Counted from the stretch's first letter, positions 1 to 8,340 are shown. The stretch is 63,323 nt of DNA from Bacillota bacterium (GCA_012838305.1 DUPN01000022.1:1-63323); one strand, 5' to 3'. Made by a program: numbers and translations. The notes: generated from the letters alone by a model not told the origin.

Positions 1-5
1 ATCAT

Positions 6-81
<76 letters not shown>

Positions 82-96
82 TTTTAAAAACGATGA

Positions 97-119
97 ACTC
101 CGCATTTGCGGGGTTTTTC
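97..119 (+). terminator. Intrinsic terminator of tRNA-Ala
   Basis: A 7-bp GC-rich hairpin, ACTCCGC / GCGGGGT with loop ATTT, is followed directly by a T-run. It lies 15 bases after the tRNA 3' end. Confidence 0.8.
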
Positions 120-218
120 CTTTTGGAGGGAACATGGAGAAGGCAGGTCTCTTCATTCTTTAATCTGGGTCCACTCGATCGCCCTTGGATTCTTTGGCCT
201 GCTGCCCGTCTTCAGATC

Positions 219-239
219 ATCCTGAAGCTCAGGATTTTT
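219..239 (+). terminator. Possible second terminator hairpin
   Basis: Perfect 7-bp stem ATCCTGA / TCAGGAT with a 3-nt loop, followed by TTTT. It stands alone in the gap between tRNA-Ala and the Ldh2-type gene. The rest of 120-400 holds only an 11-bp inverted repeat at 284-318 and a tiny open frame at 346-372. Confidence 0.35.
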
Positions 240-403
240 CCACTCCCGGTCAAGGTAAAATAGGCAGTAGGGATAGAATGCAGAAAGCCGCCTTGGAAGG
301 GGTGAAGAAGGCGGCTTTGCAGATAATAACAACAGGACGGGAGGATTATGCAACCCAAATCGGGAATTCTTTGATCTAAACGTAACTAGAAAGGGGTTTG
401 TCC

Positions 404-1513
404 ATGGACAAGAACCAACAAAACCCAAGAATCAGTGTGGAAACACTGGAAAGATTCATGATCGACGTGCTAACAGGGGTTGGTGTTCCGCGTCACGATG
501 CTGAGATCGTGGCCGACGTTCTGATCACCGCCGATAAGTTTGGCATTGACTCTCATGGAATGGGACGGCTGAAGCCCATCTATTATACCCGCATTAAGCA
601 AGGGATCCTCAATCCCATTACCAAGCCCGAAGTTGTACGGGAGGGGCTGACCAGTGCGGTGATTGATGGTCATCACGGTATGGGCCATGTTGTTTCGAAG
701 CAAGCGATGGAAATGGCCATCGCTAAGGCCAAGCAGTACGGAATGGGTATGGTTGTGGTGCGCAATTCCAGCCACTACGGCATTGCCGGCTATTACACAC
801 TAATGGCGGCCAATGCTGGCATGATCGGGATCACCGGCACAAATGCCCGTCCCTCCATTGCGCCAACCTTCGGAGTACAGCCCATGCTCGGCACCAATCC
901 TTTGACCTTTACTATGCCCTCCGATGAAGAGTTCCCCTTCTTCCTGGACTGTGCCACATCCATGAGCCAAAGGGGTAAAATTGAGGTCCATGCCCGTCTG
1001 GACAAGGACATTCCTGAGAACTGGGTTATCGGCAATGACGGCAAAACACGGACCGATACCCATGCCATTTTGAAGGACCTCACCACGGGAGATGCTGCTC
1101 TAACCCCACTTGGCGGAATTTCGGAAGTGACAGGCAGTCACAAGGGCTATGGCTATGCCACAGTGGTGGAGATTCTCTCCGCGGCGCTGCAGAGCGGTGC
1201 TTTCCTACATGCACTCTCCGGAGAACAAGACGGAAAGAAGGTCCCCCACGCCCTTGGACACTTCTTCATTGCCATTGACATCGAGCCCTTTACCGAGCTG
1301 GAGGAGTTCAAGAAGACCACAGGCGACATTTTACGAGCTCTGCGGGCTTCCAAGAAGGCTCCAGGCCAAGAGAGAATCTACACAGCAGGGGAGAAAGAAT
1401 ACCTGACTTCGCTGGAACGGTGCAAACTCGGTGTTCCCATTGGTGAGAGCTTGCAGCAAGACATTCGTGACTTGGTCAAAGAGCTCAACCTGGACTATGA
1501 CTTCCCGTTTTAG
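404..1513 (+). CDS. Ldh2/malate-type NAD(P)H-dependent oxidoreductase
   Basis: A 369-residue member of the Ldh2 family (malate/L-lactate/ureidoglycolate dehydrogenases, PF02615), unrelated to classical Rossmann-fold LDH. Visible family signatures are the early DSHGMGRL segment, the NSSHYGIAGYY motif with the conserved histidine, GTNPL in the nucleotide-binding region and a DCATS motif. These enzymes reduce 2-oxoacids or oxidise 2-hydroxyacids in the cytosol. The substrate here cannot be read from sequence. ATG 404 is preferred over TTG 398 because the AAAGGGG site at 390-396 lies 7 bases before the ATG but almost touches the TTG. It is monocistronic in appearance, with tRNA-Ala upstream and a promoter-containing gap after it. 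Confidence 0.85.
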   Translation: MDKNQQNPRISVETLERFMIDVLTGVGVPRHDAEIVADVLITADKFGIDSHGMGRLKPIYYTRIKQGILNPITKPEVVREGLTSAVIDGHHGMGHVVSKQAMEMAIAKAKQYGMGMVVVRNSSHYGIAGYYTLMAANAGMIGITGTNARPSIAPTFGVQPMLGTNPLTFTMPSDEEFPFFLDCATSMSQRGKIEVHARLDKDIPENWVIGNDGKTRTDTHAILKDLTTGDAALTPLGGISEVTGSHKGYGYATVVEILSAALQSGAFLHALSGEQDGKKVPHALGHFFIAIDIEPFTELEEFKKTTGDILRALRASKKAPGQERIYTAGEKEYLTSLERCKLGVPIGESLQQDIRDLVKELNLDYDFPF

Positions 1514-1606
1514 CCCATAAGTACTTCTGGTCAAGCTTCTTGGGTCGCCCTGAGAAACTTGACCTGTTTTCTATGTACCTTTAATCTGTTTTTAATGCTT
1601 CACAAA

Positions 1607-1634
1607 TTGGACTTAAAGTCCGTCCCGTTACAAT
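1607..1634 (+). promoter_or_regulatory. Candidate sigma-A promoter for the DUF4342/two-component operon
   Basis: TACAAT (1629-1634) is a good -10. TTGGAC (1607-1612) is a weak -35 with a 16-bp spacer. It lies about 35 bases before the next start codon. Confidence 0.4.
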
Positions 1635-1667
1635 CAAGGTATCACAGCTTCTGAAAGGAGTAGCAAC

Positions 1668-2147
1668 ATGGATAAACTGGAAAAGATTGAAAGACTACGG
1701 GAACGGGCGCAGGTTAGTTATGACGAGGCCAGAGAGGCCTATGAGCAGGCAGATGGTGACCTTCTAGATGCCTTGATCCTCTTGGAAAAGCAGGGCAAAG
1801 TTCGTCCGCCCCAGGGCGACGGTTACTATCGCAGTGAACAGACAGTCCATGAACCGAGTGGAGAGGGTCAAGGGGAGCGTTCGGAAGGACGTCAGGGAAA
1901 AAATGAGCAGGAAACCAACAATTTCAAAGAAACCCTGGACCGAATTGTCAAGTTCCTCGGAGGGTTGATCAAGAAAGGCAACAACACCAGCTTTGAAATT
2001 CTCAAGGATAAAGAACATATGGCCAGTTTCCCTGTGACCGTATTGGCGCTGCTGCTTCTCTTTGCACCCTGGGTTACCCTGCCCTTGATTGTTATTGGCT
2101 TGTTCTTCGGTTTCCATTACCAATTTGTGAGCAACGACAACGACTAG
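1668..2147 (+). CDS. UBA-like / DUF4342-like membrane protein
   Basis: 159 residues. The first ~45 residues (VSYDEAREAYEQADGDLLDA) resemble the UBA-like fold seen in EF-Ts and NAC proteins. A charged linker follows (about 46-85, rich in E/Q/G). The C-terminal part has a KKGNNTSFEILKDKE segment and a hydrophobic hairpin (FPVTVLALLLLFAPWVTLPL), the pattern of DUF4342. GGAG ribosome site is well placed. The gene sits 18 bases before the response regulator, so it is probably co-transcribed and could be a sensor accessory or a target of that system. No biochemical function is known to me for the family. Confidence 0.75.
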   Translation: MDKLEKIERLRERAQVSYDEAREAYEQADGDLLDALILLEKQGKVRPPQGDGYYRSEQTVHEPSGEGQGERSEGRQGKNEQETNNFKETLDRIVKFLGGLIKKGNNTSFEILKDKEHMASFPVTVLALLLLFAPWVTLPLIVIGLFFGFHYQFVSNDND

Positions 2148-2165
2148 AAAGAAAGGGAGCGCTTC

Positions 2166-2846
2166 ATGAAGACCAAGATTCTGATCATTGAGGATGAAGA
2201 AAAGTTTGCCCGTTTTGTGGAGATGGAACTCACCTACGAAGGCTATGCGGTGAGTAAAGCCTACCATGGACGGACAGGTCTGGAAATGGCTGAATCTGGG
2301 GACTATGACTTAGTGCTCTTAGATGTGATGCTGCCTGGCTTAAGCGGTATGGAGGTGCTGCGCCGTCTCCGGCGCACATCCTCTGTGCCTGTCATTATGT
2401 TGACGGCCCGGGACAGCGTGATGGATAAAGTGGCGGGTCTGGACAGCGGGGCCGATGACTACATCACAAAGCCCTTTGCCATTGAGGAACTTTTGGCCCG
2501 TATTCGCACCGTCTTGCGCAAGGCACCGGCACCGCAGACGGATGGTGAAGTCTTGTCTGCAGGAGATCTCAGACTCGATGCGGCCAGCAGACAGGTAAGT
2601 GTCAGGGGCACAGCAGTCGACCTGACCAAAAGGGAGTTTGACCTTCTTCAGTTTTTGTTAGAAAACAAGGGAATTGTTTTGTCCCGGGAGACCATCTTAG
2701 AGAGGGTCTGGGGTTTCGACTTTGAGGGAGAAACCAACTCCGTTGATGTCTACGTACGTTTTTTGCGCAGCAAAATCGATGAGGTTTTTGGCATGAAACT
2801 CATTTCCACCATTCGAGGGGTGGGTTATGTGATCCGCGATGAGTAA
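2166..2846 (+). CDS. OmpR/PhoB-family response regulator
   Basis: 226 residues: receiver domain (1-~115) with acidic pair E9/D10, phospho-acceptor D53 in LLDVMLPGL, T in MLTAR and K in ITKPF, then a winged-helix DNA-binding domain (~130-225) with the typical LTKREFDLL and VDVYVRFLRSKID segments. It is a cytosolic transcription factor activated by phosphotransfer from the kinase encoded immediately downstream. The reading frames overlap by 8 bases, implying translational coupling. The target regulon is unknown. The membrane protein upstream is the nearest candidate. Confidence 0.93.
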   Translation: MKTKILIIEDEEKFARFVEMELTYEGYAVSKAYHGRTGLEMAESGDYDLVLLDVMLPGLSGMEVLRRLRRTSSVPVIMLTARDSVMDKVAGLDSGADDYITKPFAIEELLARIRTVLRKAPAPQTDGEVLSAGDLRLDAASRQVSVRGTAVDLTKREFDLLQFLLENKGIVLSRETILERVWGFDFEGETNSVDVYVRFLRSKIDEVFGMKLISTIRGVGYVIRDE

Positions 2847-4281
2847 GAATCGAGAACGAGTTCAAACCATTGGCTTCTCCCTTGTATCGAAACTGAGTGT
2901 CCAGCTCTGGGTGCGCTCCCTGGGGCTTTTCTTGCTGTTCAACTTATTGTTCCTAGCGGCGAGCGGGATTCTTCTGCTGGTGGTGGGAGAGCGTCAGGCT
3001 GCCCAGGCGGTCCGGCATCTCCAGACGATTGGCCTACCTAGTGAAGGGGAAGGCAGCCGTTTGCTCTGGCCGGGGCTGGAAGTCAAAGACGGGCCCCCTT
3101 TAACCAAGGGTCTGGTCATACCCGAACTAGTCAAAGAGGCTTTCCCCCCAGAGACCAGGGGCGCCCTGCGTTCGATCGATCTTCCCAGGGAAGCAGAAAC
3201 ACCCCTTTTCTACCTCCTCGACGGTCTCCAGTACCGACTGGAGCTGGATGTTCTAGGGTCGCCCATTACCATTATTGTTGGCTTTACCTCCATCATCTGG
3301 GTCTTGAAGACCCTGTTTGTGGTGCTCATTGTGGCCCAGCTTTTGACACTTTTCCGGACCATGATAACCAGGGCCGAATTGATCCGCAAAGTGCTCCGAC
3401 CCATTTCTGATTTGGCACAGCAGACCCAAAGCCTGTCCCAAGACAAGGGCCCCTTGTCGGTGGGGGAGATGCAAGCTTTAGCGGGGACTTTGGATGAAAT
3501 CAACGCCGCCCGTTTGGACACCCGGATTGACTTGGACAGCACCCAAGATGAGTTGAAGAACCTAGCCGTGGCCATTAATGGTTTGTTGGAGCGGATCAAT
3601 CAATCCTACCGTCTGCAGGCCCGCTTCGTATCCGATGCGTCCCACGAGCTTAGGACACCCATTGCAGCCATTCAGGGTTACGCCAATCTCCTGGATCGCT
3701 GGGGGAAAAACGATCCCGCCGCTCTGCAAGAGTCGATCGATGCCCTCAAGGAGGAGGCGGCCAATATGAAGGACTTGGTGGAGCAACTCCTCTTCTTGGC
3801 TCGTGGAGACAACAATACTATGCACATCGATCTGGAACGCTTTGATTTAGGGAACCTGGCTGAAACCATCTACCGGGAAACGGAGATGATTGACGGGGGA
3901 CATATCTTTAAGATCGAGACCGAAGAAGCCTTCGTCCTGGCGGATCAGGGCTTGGTGAAGCAGGCTTGCCGTATTTTGGTTGATAATGCCATCAAGTACA
4001 CGCCGGCCGGAGGGACCATCCGCTTGGTCGTGAGCACCCAGGACAAACACGCTAGGTTCGCCGTGCAGGATTCCGGGATTGGTATTCCACCAGGGGATAT
4101 TCCTTACATTTTTGACCGTTTCTATCGAGCCGACGAGTCGCGGGCCAGGGCCACGGGTGGGACAGGCCTGGGCTTGTCCATCGCCAAATGGATCGCCGAA
4201 CGCCACGGCGGTTATCTCGAAGTAATCAGCCGGGAAGACTTCGGCAGCAGGATTTCCTTGGTGCTGCCCCAAAGCGACTAG
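2839..4281 (+). CDS. Sensor histidine kinase (HAMP-HisKA-HATPase)
   Basis: 480 residues. Two membrane segments (about 30-52 and 140-165) flank a ~90-residue extracytoplasmic sensor. A HAMP-like linker follows, then the H-box SDASHELRTP with phosphorylated H269, and a GHKL ATPase domain with N-box DNAIKYTP, G1 DSGIGI and G2 GGTGLGLSIAKWI. Membrane-bound partner of the preceding regulator, resembling ArlS-type envelope kinases of Gram-positives. No clear ribosome site precedes the ATG, which overlaps the regulator's end, so expression likely depends on coupling. The stop overlaps the end of the opposing small gene by 4 bases. Confidence 0.92.
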   Translation: MSKNRERVQTIGFSLVSKLSVQLWVRSLGLFLLFNLLFLAASGILLLVVGERQAAQAVRHLQTIGLPSEGEGSRLLWPGLEVKDGPPLTKGLVIPELVKEAFPPETRGALRSIDLPREAETPLFYLLDGLQYRLELDVLGSPITIIVGFTSIIWVLKTLFVVLIVAQLLTLFRTMITRAELIRKVLRPISDLAQQTQSLSQDKGPLSVGEMQALAGTLDEINAARLDTRIDLDSTQDELKNLAVAINGLLERINQSYRLQARFVSDASHELRTPIAAIQGYANLLDRWGKNDPAALQESIDALKEEAANMKDLVEQLLFLARGDNNTMHIDLERFDLGNLAETIYRETEMIDGGHIFKIETEEAFVLADQGLVKQACRILVDNAIKYTPAGGTIRLVVSTQDKHARFAVQDSGIGIPPGDIPYIFDRFYRADESRARATGGTGLGLSIAKWIAERHGGYLEVISREDFGSRISLVLPQSD

Positions 4282-4511
4282 CCTAGGGTAGGATCGCTAT
4301 TGGGCACAAGGAATTCCTCCATGTTTTTGTCGATGGTGGTTGTATCGCCCTCAATTAAGCTGATCAGCCCTTCTTCTTCCAAAAGCGTGACCACATTGAA
4401 GAGCGAACGGCGTTCGTAATCGGACAGCCCGTTGACGAAGGCGTTGATTTCCTCAGGCGTGGCGTTGTTGACGAAGCGAACTCCACCGTATTTGAGATAC
4501 TGTTTCGGCAC
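4278..4511 (-). CDS. Small hypothetical protein, 77 aa
   Basis: Not recognised. It starts at GTG with a strong GAGGAGG site 6 bases upstream, which supports a real gene. The product is soluble, acidic, and mostly predicted helical (segments TPEEINAFVNGLSDYE and LFNVVTLLEEEG), without cysteines or membrane segments. It converges on the histidine kinase with a 4-base overlap of stops and diverges from the GntR/ABC operon. Confidence 0.65.
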   Translation of the reverse strand: MPKQYLKYGGVRFVNNATPEEINAFVNGLSDYERRSLFNVVTLLEEEGLISLIEGDTTTIDKNMEEFLVPNSDPTLG

Positions 4512-4561
4512 GACAATCCTCCTCTCACCTTCATAGTTTACGGTGTTTCGAGCATGTTTAA

Positions 4562-4608
4562 ACTCTTAGGGGCTACGACCTCCTTAAGGGTTTTTTTCTA
4601 TCTTTTTT
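4562..4608 (+). terminator. Intrinsic terminator in the kinase-gntR gap
   Basis: An 11-bp stem with G-T wobbles (arms 4562-4572 and about 4581-4591) is followed by seven T and then a second T-run. It would stop rightward read-through before the gntR promoter. Confidence 0.65.
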
Positions 4609-4618
4609 TACTTTCGTA

Positions 4619-4647
4619 TTGACAATAATTGACGTACTGTATATAGT
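4619..4647 (+). promoter_or_regulatory. Promoter of the gntR-ABC operon
   Basis: TTGACA (4619-4624) and TATAGT (4642-4647) with a 17-bp spacer, a near-consensus sigma-A promoter. Confidence 0.8.
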
Positions 4648-4660
4648 GTATATGAACAGT
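4636..4660 (+). promoter_or_regulatory. Candidate GntR/YtrA-type operator
   Basis: ACTGT (4636-4640) and ACAGT (4656-4660) form an inverted repeat around an AT-rich core that covers the -10 element, the usual place for autorepression by a GntR regulator. The symmetry is only partial beyond the outer five bases. Confidence 0.45.
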
Positions 4661-4676
4661 ATGGGAGGTGGTCTGA

Positions 4677-5066
4677 ATTGATATCATCCTGACCAATAGT
4701 GGGGGAATCCCCATTTATCAGCAGATTGTTGACCAGATCAAGGCAGCCATCTTGCGGGGGGATTTGCATGCGGATCAGTCACTTCCGTCCATTCGCATGC
4801 TGGCCAAGGAACTTCGGATTAGTGTGATTACGACGAAGAGAGCCTATGAGGAACTGGAAAAGGATGGTTTGATCTACACGATGCCTGGCAAAGGATCCTT
4901 CGTATCCGCTCATGGAGAGCACACGCTGGAAGAGTCCAAGCGGCGGGTTGTAGAGGACAAGCTGCGGGAAGCGATGGAGGCGGCGGTTCAGATGGGTTTA
5001 TCCCCATCGGAACTTAGCAGGATATTTCGAACGATGATGGAGGGTGAAGAATGGGTCCGATTTTAG
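4677..5066 (+). CDS. GntR-family regulator, YtrA subfamily (apparent AUU start)
   Basis: 129 residues: winged helix (about 10-75, with PIYQQIVDQIKAAI, LPSIRMLAKEL, TTKRAYEELEKDGLI, GKGSFV) plus the short C-terminal helical tail of the YtrA subfamily. It probably represses its own operon, which encodes the ABC exporter that follows with a 16-base overlap. Homologous N-termini begin just before the IILTNS-GIPIYQQI segment. In this frame the only codon there is ATT 4677, 8 bases after GGAGG and directly after a TGA stop. The next usual start, TTG 4752, would delete the first DNA-binding helix. A sequencing error is the alternative. Confidence 0.8.
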   Translation: MDIILTNSGGIPIYQQIVDQIKAAILRGDLHADQSLPSIRMLAKELRISVITTKRAYEELEKDGLIYTMPGKGSFVSAHGEHTLEESKRRVVEDKLREAMEAAVQMGLSPSELSRIFRTMMEGEEWVRF

Positions 5067-5914
5067 AGTTGAAGAATGTAGTGAAGACGTTCCCCGGTTT
5101 TGCCATTAAGGGGATCAGCTTTGCTCTGGAGCCAGGGTATATCATGGGATTTATCGGGGCCAATGGTGCCGGAAAGACGACCACTATTAAGCTCATTATG
5201 AATCTCCTGCACTTAGATGGGGGAGAAATCAGAGTGTTTGGGCTTGATTCTAGGGAACAGGAGCAGGCGGTCAAACAAAGGATTGGCTTTGTCTACGATG
5301 AGAATCACTTTTACGAAGAGCTCACAATCCCCGAGATGACCAGGGTTGTTGCCCCGTTTTACACGAATTGGGACGGGGAAAGCTACCAGAGGTTGGTCGA
5401 TCGCTTTGCCTTGCCCCAGAACAAGAAGATTAAGACCTTCTCCCGGGGAATGAAGATGAAGTATTCCTTGGCGGTAGCCCTGGCCCATAAGGCGGAGCTT
5501 CTGATTATGGATGAACCCACCAGCGGACTGGATCCCCTTGTCCGCAGCGAGCTGTTGGACATATTGCGTGAAGTGATTCAGGATGAACGCTGTTCCGTTC
5601 TTTTCTCTTCCCACATTACATCGGATCTGGACAGAATCGCCGATTACGTCACCCTTATTCATGGAGGGAAGATTGTCTTTAGCCTATCCAAGGAGGATAT
5701 CTCCGAAGCGTACTTCGTGATCAAAGGCGAACGCAGTCTGCTCACTCCGGACTTGCGGCCTTACTTGATAGGTCTGCGGGAAAACCAGTTCGGATTGGAA
5801 GCCCTCGTCAAGGACAGGGATTCTGTGCAGCGTCTAACCGGGGGCCGGGCCATCGTGGAGAGGCCGACTCTAGAGGAGTTGATGCTCTTTAGCATCAGAG
5901 AGACGAACATATAA
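5051..5914 (+). CDS. ABC transporter ATP-binding protein (YtrB-like)
   Basis: 287 residues. Walker A GANGAGKTT (about 37-45), a Q-loop region, signature FSRGMKMK in place of LSGGQ, Walker B LLIMDEPTSGLDP and the switch-histidine segment SSHITSDLDRIADY. The C-terminal ~70 residues are the variable tail of exporter ATPases. With the permease 6004-6657 it should form an ABC-2 type exporter controlled by the GntR regulator. In Bacillus such ytr-type systems respond to cell-wall antibiotics; that role here is inference. GGAGG precedes the ATG by 6 bases. Confidence 0.92.
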   Translation: MGPILELKNVVKTFPGFAIKGISFALEPGYIMGFIGANGAGKTTTIKLIMNLLHLDGGEIRVFGLDSREQEQAVKQRIGFVYDENHFYEELTIPEMTRVVAPFYTNWDGESYQRLVDRFALPQNKKIKTFSRGMKMKYSLAVALAHKAELLIMDEPTSGLDPLVRSELLDILREVIQDERCSVLFSSHITSDLDRIADYVTLIHGGKIVFSLSKEDISEAYFVIKGERSLLTPDLRPYLIGLRENQFGLEALVKDRDSVQRLTGGRAIVERPTLEELMLFSIRETNI

Positions 5915-6003
5915 GGTATCTGATGCTCTGTTGGCTGGGATGTCCTTTGCCATTTCTCTGCTTCTTGGTGGGCAGGTGAGAATTTTAGAGAGGGGTATCG
6001 TCT

Positions 6004-6657
6004 ATGGGATACTTAGTTTTCAAGGATTTGCTGCTTCAAAAGAGAATGCTATTTTTAGCATTTGCCTATGTGCTTCTGTTTAGTTTTGCGTTCCAGAGTT
6101 TAGGTGAAGGCCGGCTCATAGCGATCATTACAGCTGTAGGCTACATGTTTGTTATGACGGGCGCAGCCTGGGAAGAAAAGAATAACTCCGATGTGCTGTG
6201 GAATAGTCTCCCCGTGGCCAAGTGGAAGGTGGTGGCGTCCAAGTATCTTTCCATTTTCGCCTACGTTGCCATTGTGGTCCCCATCTGCTACTTGGTCAGT
6301 ACCACCCTATCCCTGGTGGGCCTGGCCGCTCTGTCCATATCCATTGATTTCATTTCCATCGTGGTTGGAACGGTGACCGTCTTTATCGCCGCCAGTTTGT
6401 ATCTTCCCGTTTTCTTTGCCGTAGGCTATCTGCGATCTCGCTATTGGCATTTCGGTTTGTTTCTAGGGATTATGGTCCTAGGGTCTGCGCTGCCGAACTT
6501 AATCCCCGCCGGACCGCCCCAGATTGAACCCTTTCTGGAAAAGCTGTCCCAGGCGAACGAGATCGAGATCGCTGCTGCAGGGGGTGTCGGTGTGGCGGTC
6601 TTAGTGGCGATTTCTTTCCTGCTTTCGGTTAGGTTCTATCGACGCAGAGAATTTTGA
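6004..6657 (+). CDS. ABC-2 type permease
   Basis: 217 residues with six hydrophobic segments (starting at about 12, 38, 80, 108, 140 and 190). The opening GYLVFKDLLLQKRMLFLAF and the EKNNSDVLWNSLPV loop fit the ABC2_membrane_5-type permeases paired with YtrB-like ATPases. It is the membrane half of the exporter encoded by the two genes upstream. The 89 bases between the ATPase and this gene hold no convincing gene. Confidence 0.85.
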   Translation: MGYLVFKDLLLQKRMLFLAFAYVLLFSFAFQSLGEGRLIAIITAVGYMFVMTGAAWEEKNNSDVLWNSLPVAKWKVVASKYLSIFAYVAIVVPICYLVSTTLSLVGLAALSISIDFISIVVGTVTVFIAASLYLPVFFAVGYLRSRYWHFGLFLGIMVLGSALPNLIPAGPPQIEPFLEKLSQANEIEIAAAGGVGVAVLVAISFLLSVRFYRRREF

Positions 6658-6673
6658 CAAGGAGGCACGAAAC

Positions 6674-7675
6674 ATGTTTACTTCATTCGAACTAAAAGCT
6701 GTGACCATTCCCAATCGGATCGTTATGCCCGCCATGTGCCAGTACTCGGCGACCGAAGACGGCTATGTCACCAATTGGCACCGGGTGCACTATGGAACTC
6801 GCGCGGTAGGCGGTGTAGGTCTGATCATCCTGGAAGCAACGGCGGTGGAAAAAAGGGGACGGCTGAGCAACCACGATCTGGGGATCTGGGATGATGATCA
6901 GATCCCGGGCCTGCGGGAGTTGGTGGAGCTCGGCCAGGCTCATGGCTGTGTGATGGGAATCCAAATCGCCCATGGCGGACGCAAGTCCTTTGGAGAGGAA
7001 CTGGTGGCACCCTCTGCTTTGGCCTTTCCTAAGATGGCTGCGCCCCATGCTCTAACCGTCTCGGAGATCAAGGATGTTGTTGCGAGCTGGCGTCACGCTG
7101 CCAGACGCGCCCATGCAGCGGGCTTTGATCTTCTCCAGATTCATGGGGCCCATGGGTATCTCATACACCAGTTTTTGTCACCCCTCAGCAATCGGCGCAC
7201 CGATGCGTATGGCGGCTCGCTCCAAAACCGGATGCGTTTTCTGGTGGAGATTGTAGAGGCTGTGCAAGGGGAATGGCCCGAAGATAGGCCCTTGTCTGTG
7301 AGGCTTTCTGCTGTCGATTACTTAGATGGCGGGCTCAGCGTATGTGATACAGTGGAGATCAGCAGAACCCTCCAAGATCGGGGAGTTGATCTGATGGATA
7401 TCAGCAGCGGGGGTTTGCTGCCCGCCCCCATTAAGCTTGGCCCTGGGTATCAGGTGCCCTACGCCGAAGCGGTCAAGCAAGAAGTGGGGATTCCCACCAT
7501 TGCTGTTGGTCTGATCACAAAGGACGAATTAGCGCAGGAAATTCTGTCAAACGGACGGGCGGATTTTGTCGCACTTGGACGGGAGCTTTTGCGCAATCCC
7601 TATTGGGTTCTAAAGGCCCAGGCCAAGGAAGAGATCTGGCCATGGCAGTACCACAGGGCCATGCCCCGCAGCTAG
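6674..7675 (+). CDS. namA: NADPH dehydrogenase, Old Yellow Enzyme family (YqjM-like)
   Basis: 333-residue FMN-dependent TIM barrel that reduces activated C=C bonds with NADPH. It shows the YqjM-class N-terminal MCQYSA cysteine segment, the substrate-binding pair in IHGAHGYL, the QFLSPLSNRRTDAYGGSL signature and a C-terminal phosphate-binding ALGRELLRNP segment. Length is typical of the thermophilic-like/YqjM branch. It may serve detoxification or aromatic-compound reduction; the physiological substrate is unknown. Strong GGAGG 8 bases upstream and only 16 bases after the permease stop. It ends overlapping the opposing glycosylase gene by 4 bases. Confidence 0.88.
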   Translation: MFTSFELKAVTIPNRIVMPAMCQYSATEDGYVTNWHRVHYGTRAVGGVGLIILEATAVEKRGRLSNHDLGIWDDDQIPGLRELVELGQAHGCVMGIQIAHGGRKSFGEELVAPSALAFPKMAAPHALTVSEIKDVVASWRHAARRAHAAGFDLLQIHGAHGYLIHQFLSPLSNRRTDAYGGSLQNRMRFLVEIVEAVQGEWPEDRPLSVRLSAVDYLDGGLSVCDTVEISRTLQDRGVDLMDISSGGLLPAPIKLGPGYQVPYAEAVKQEVGIPTIAVGLITKDELAQEILSNGRADFVALGRELLRNPYWVLKAQAKEEIWPWQYHRAMPRS

Positions 7676-8340
7676 GGATCGGGGAGGCGTTTTTTCGTTT
7701 CTGCTGCCGGGTCCTTGAGTCCAGGGAGCTCTCCTCCGGCGATCGCCCATAGGTAGAGGCTGGCGACCGTTCCAAAGGGCGAATAGCGTCTTTTGTACTT
7801 GGAAAAAAGGTCTGGTGTGATTTCCCGGTGCCCATAGAGCATACGCATGCCCCTTAGGATCCCCAGATCGCCATAGCTTAGGATATCGGGTCTTTGCAGG
7901 GAGAAGATGAGGATCATCTCTGCCGTCCAGATACCGATTCCCTTGAGTTTGGTCAACTGTTGGCAGACGTCCCAATCGGACATGTTGGGCAGGGCCTCCA
8001 GATCCAGTTTACCGTCTAGAACGGCTTGGGCGATTCCTTGAATATAGGTGGCTTTGCGCATGGACATGCCGCAGCTTTGCAGCTCGTTCACGTCGCCTGC
8101 GCCAAGGGCGGCCGGGGTGCAAGGCTGAAAGCGATCCTGGATGCGCCCCCAGATGGTGGCTTGGGCCTTGGTGGAGATCTGCTGTCCTACAATGGATCGG
8201 ATCAAGGCGTGAAAGAGATCGGGTTCTGTGGCCCTTTTAATCGGACCGATTCTCTCTATAGCCTCTCCAAGCCTTTTATCTCGTTTCTGAAGATGCTCAA
8301 TTTCTGTCTGTCCATACACAAAATGAAGGGATTTCGACAT
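7672..8340 (-). CDS. DNA-3-methyladenine glycosylase II (AlkA-like, HhH-GPD)
   Basis: 222-residue base-excision repair glycosylase. The helix-hairpin-helix LTKLKGIGIWTAEMILIFSL and the catalytic aspartate in SYGDLGI define the HhH-GPD superfamily. IRSIVGQQISTKAQATIW is the AlkA-type helix. It removes alkylated purines from DNA. It lacks the long N-terminal domain of E. coli AlkA, as in many Gram-positive homologues. ATG 8340 is chosen over TTG 8352 because GGAGG stands 5 bases before it. It converges on namA with a 4-base overlap. Confidence 0.88.
   Translation of the reverse strand: MSKSLHFVYGQTEIEHLQKRDKRLGEAIERIGPIKRATEPDLFHALIRSIVGQQISTKAQATIWGRIQDRFQPCTPAALGAGDVNELQSCGMSMRKATYIQGIAQAVLDGKLDLEALPNMSDWDVCQQLTKLKGIGIWTAEMILIFSLQRPDILSYGDLGILRGMRMLYGHREITPDLFSKYKRRYSPFGTVASLYLWAIAGGELPGLKDPAAETKKRLPDP

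Noticed and set aside
3847-4272. Long antisense open frame within the histidine kinase gene
   Set aside because: It is a codon-bias shadow: no ribosome site, no recognisable domain and complete overlap with a well-conserved kinase domain. Many similar antisense frames across the window were left out for the same reason.
5915-6003. Short open frames between the ABC ATPase and permease genes
   Set aside because: The 18-codon and longer frames there lack a proper ribosome site or run into the permease gene out of frame.
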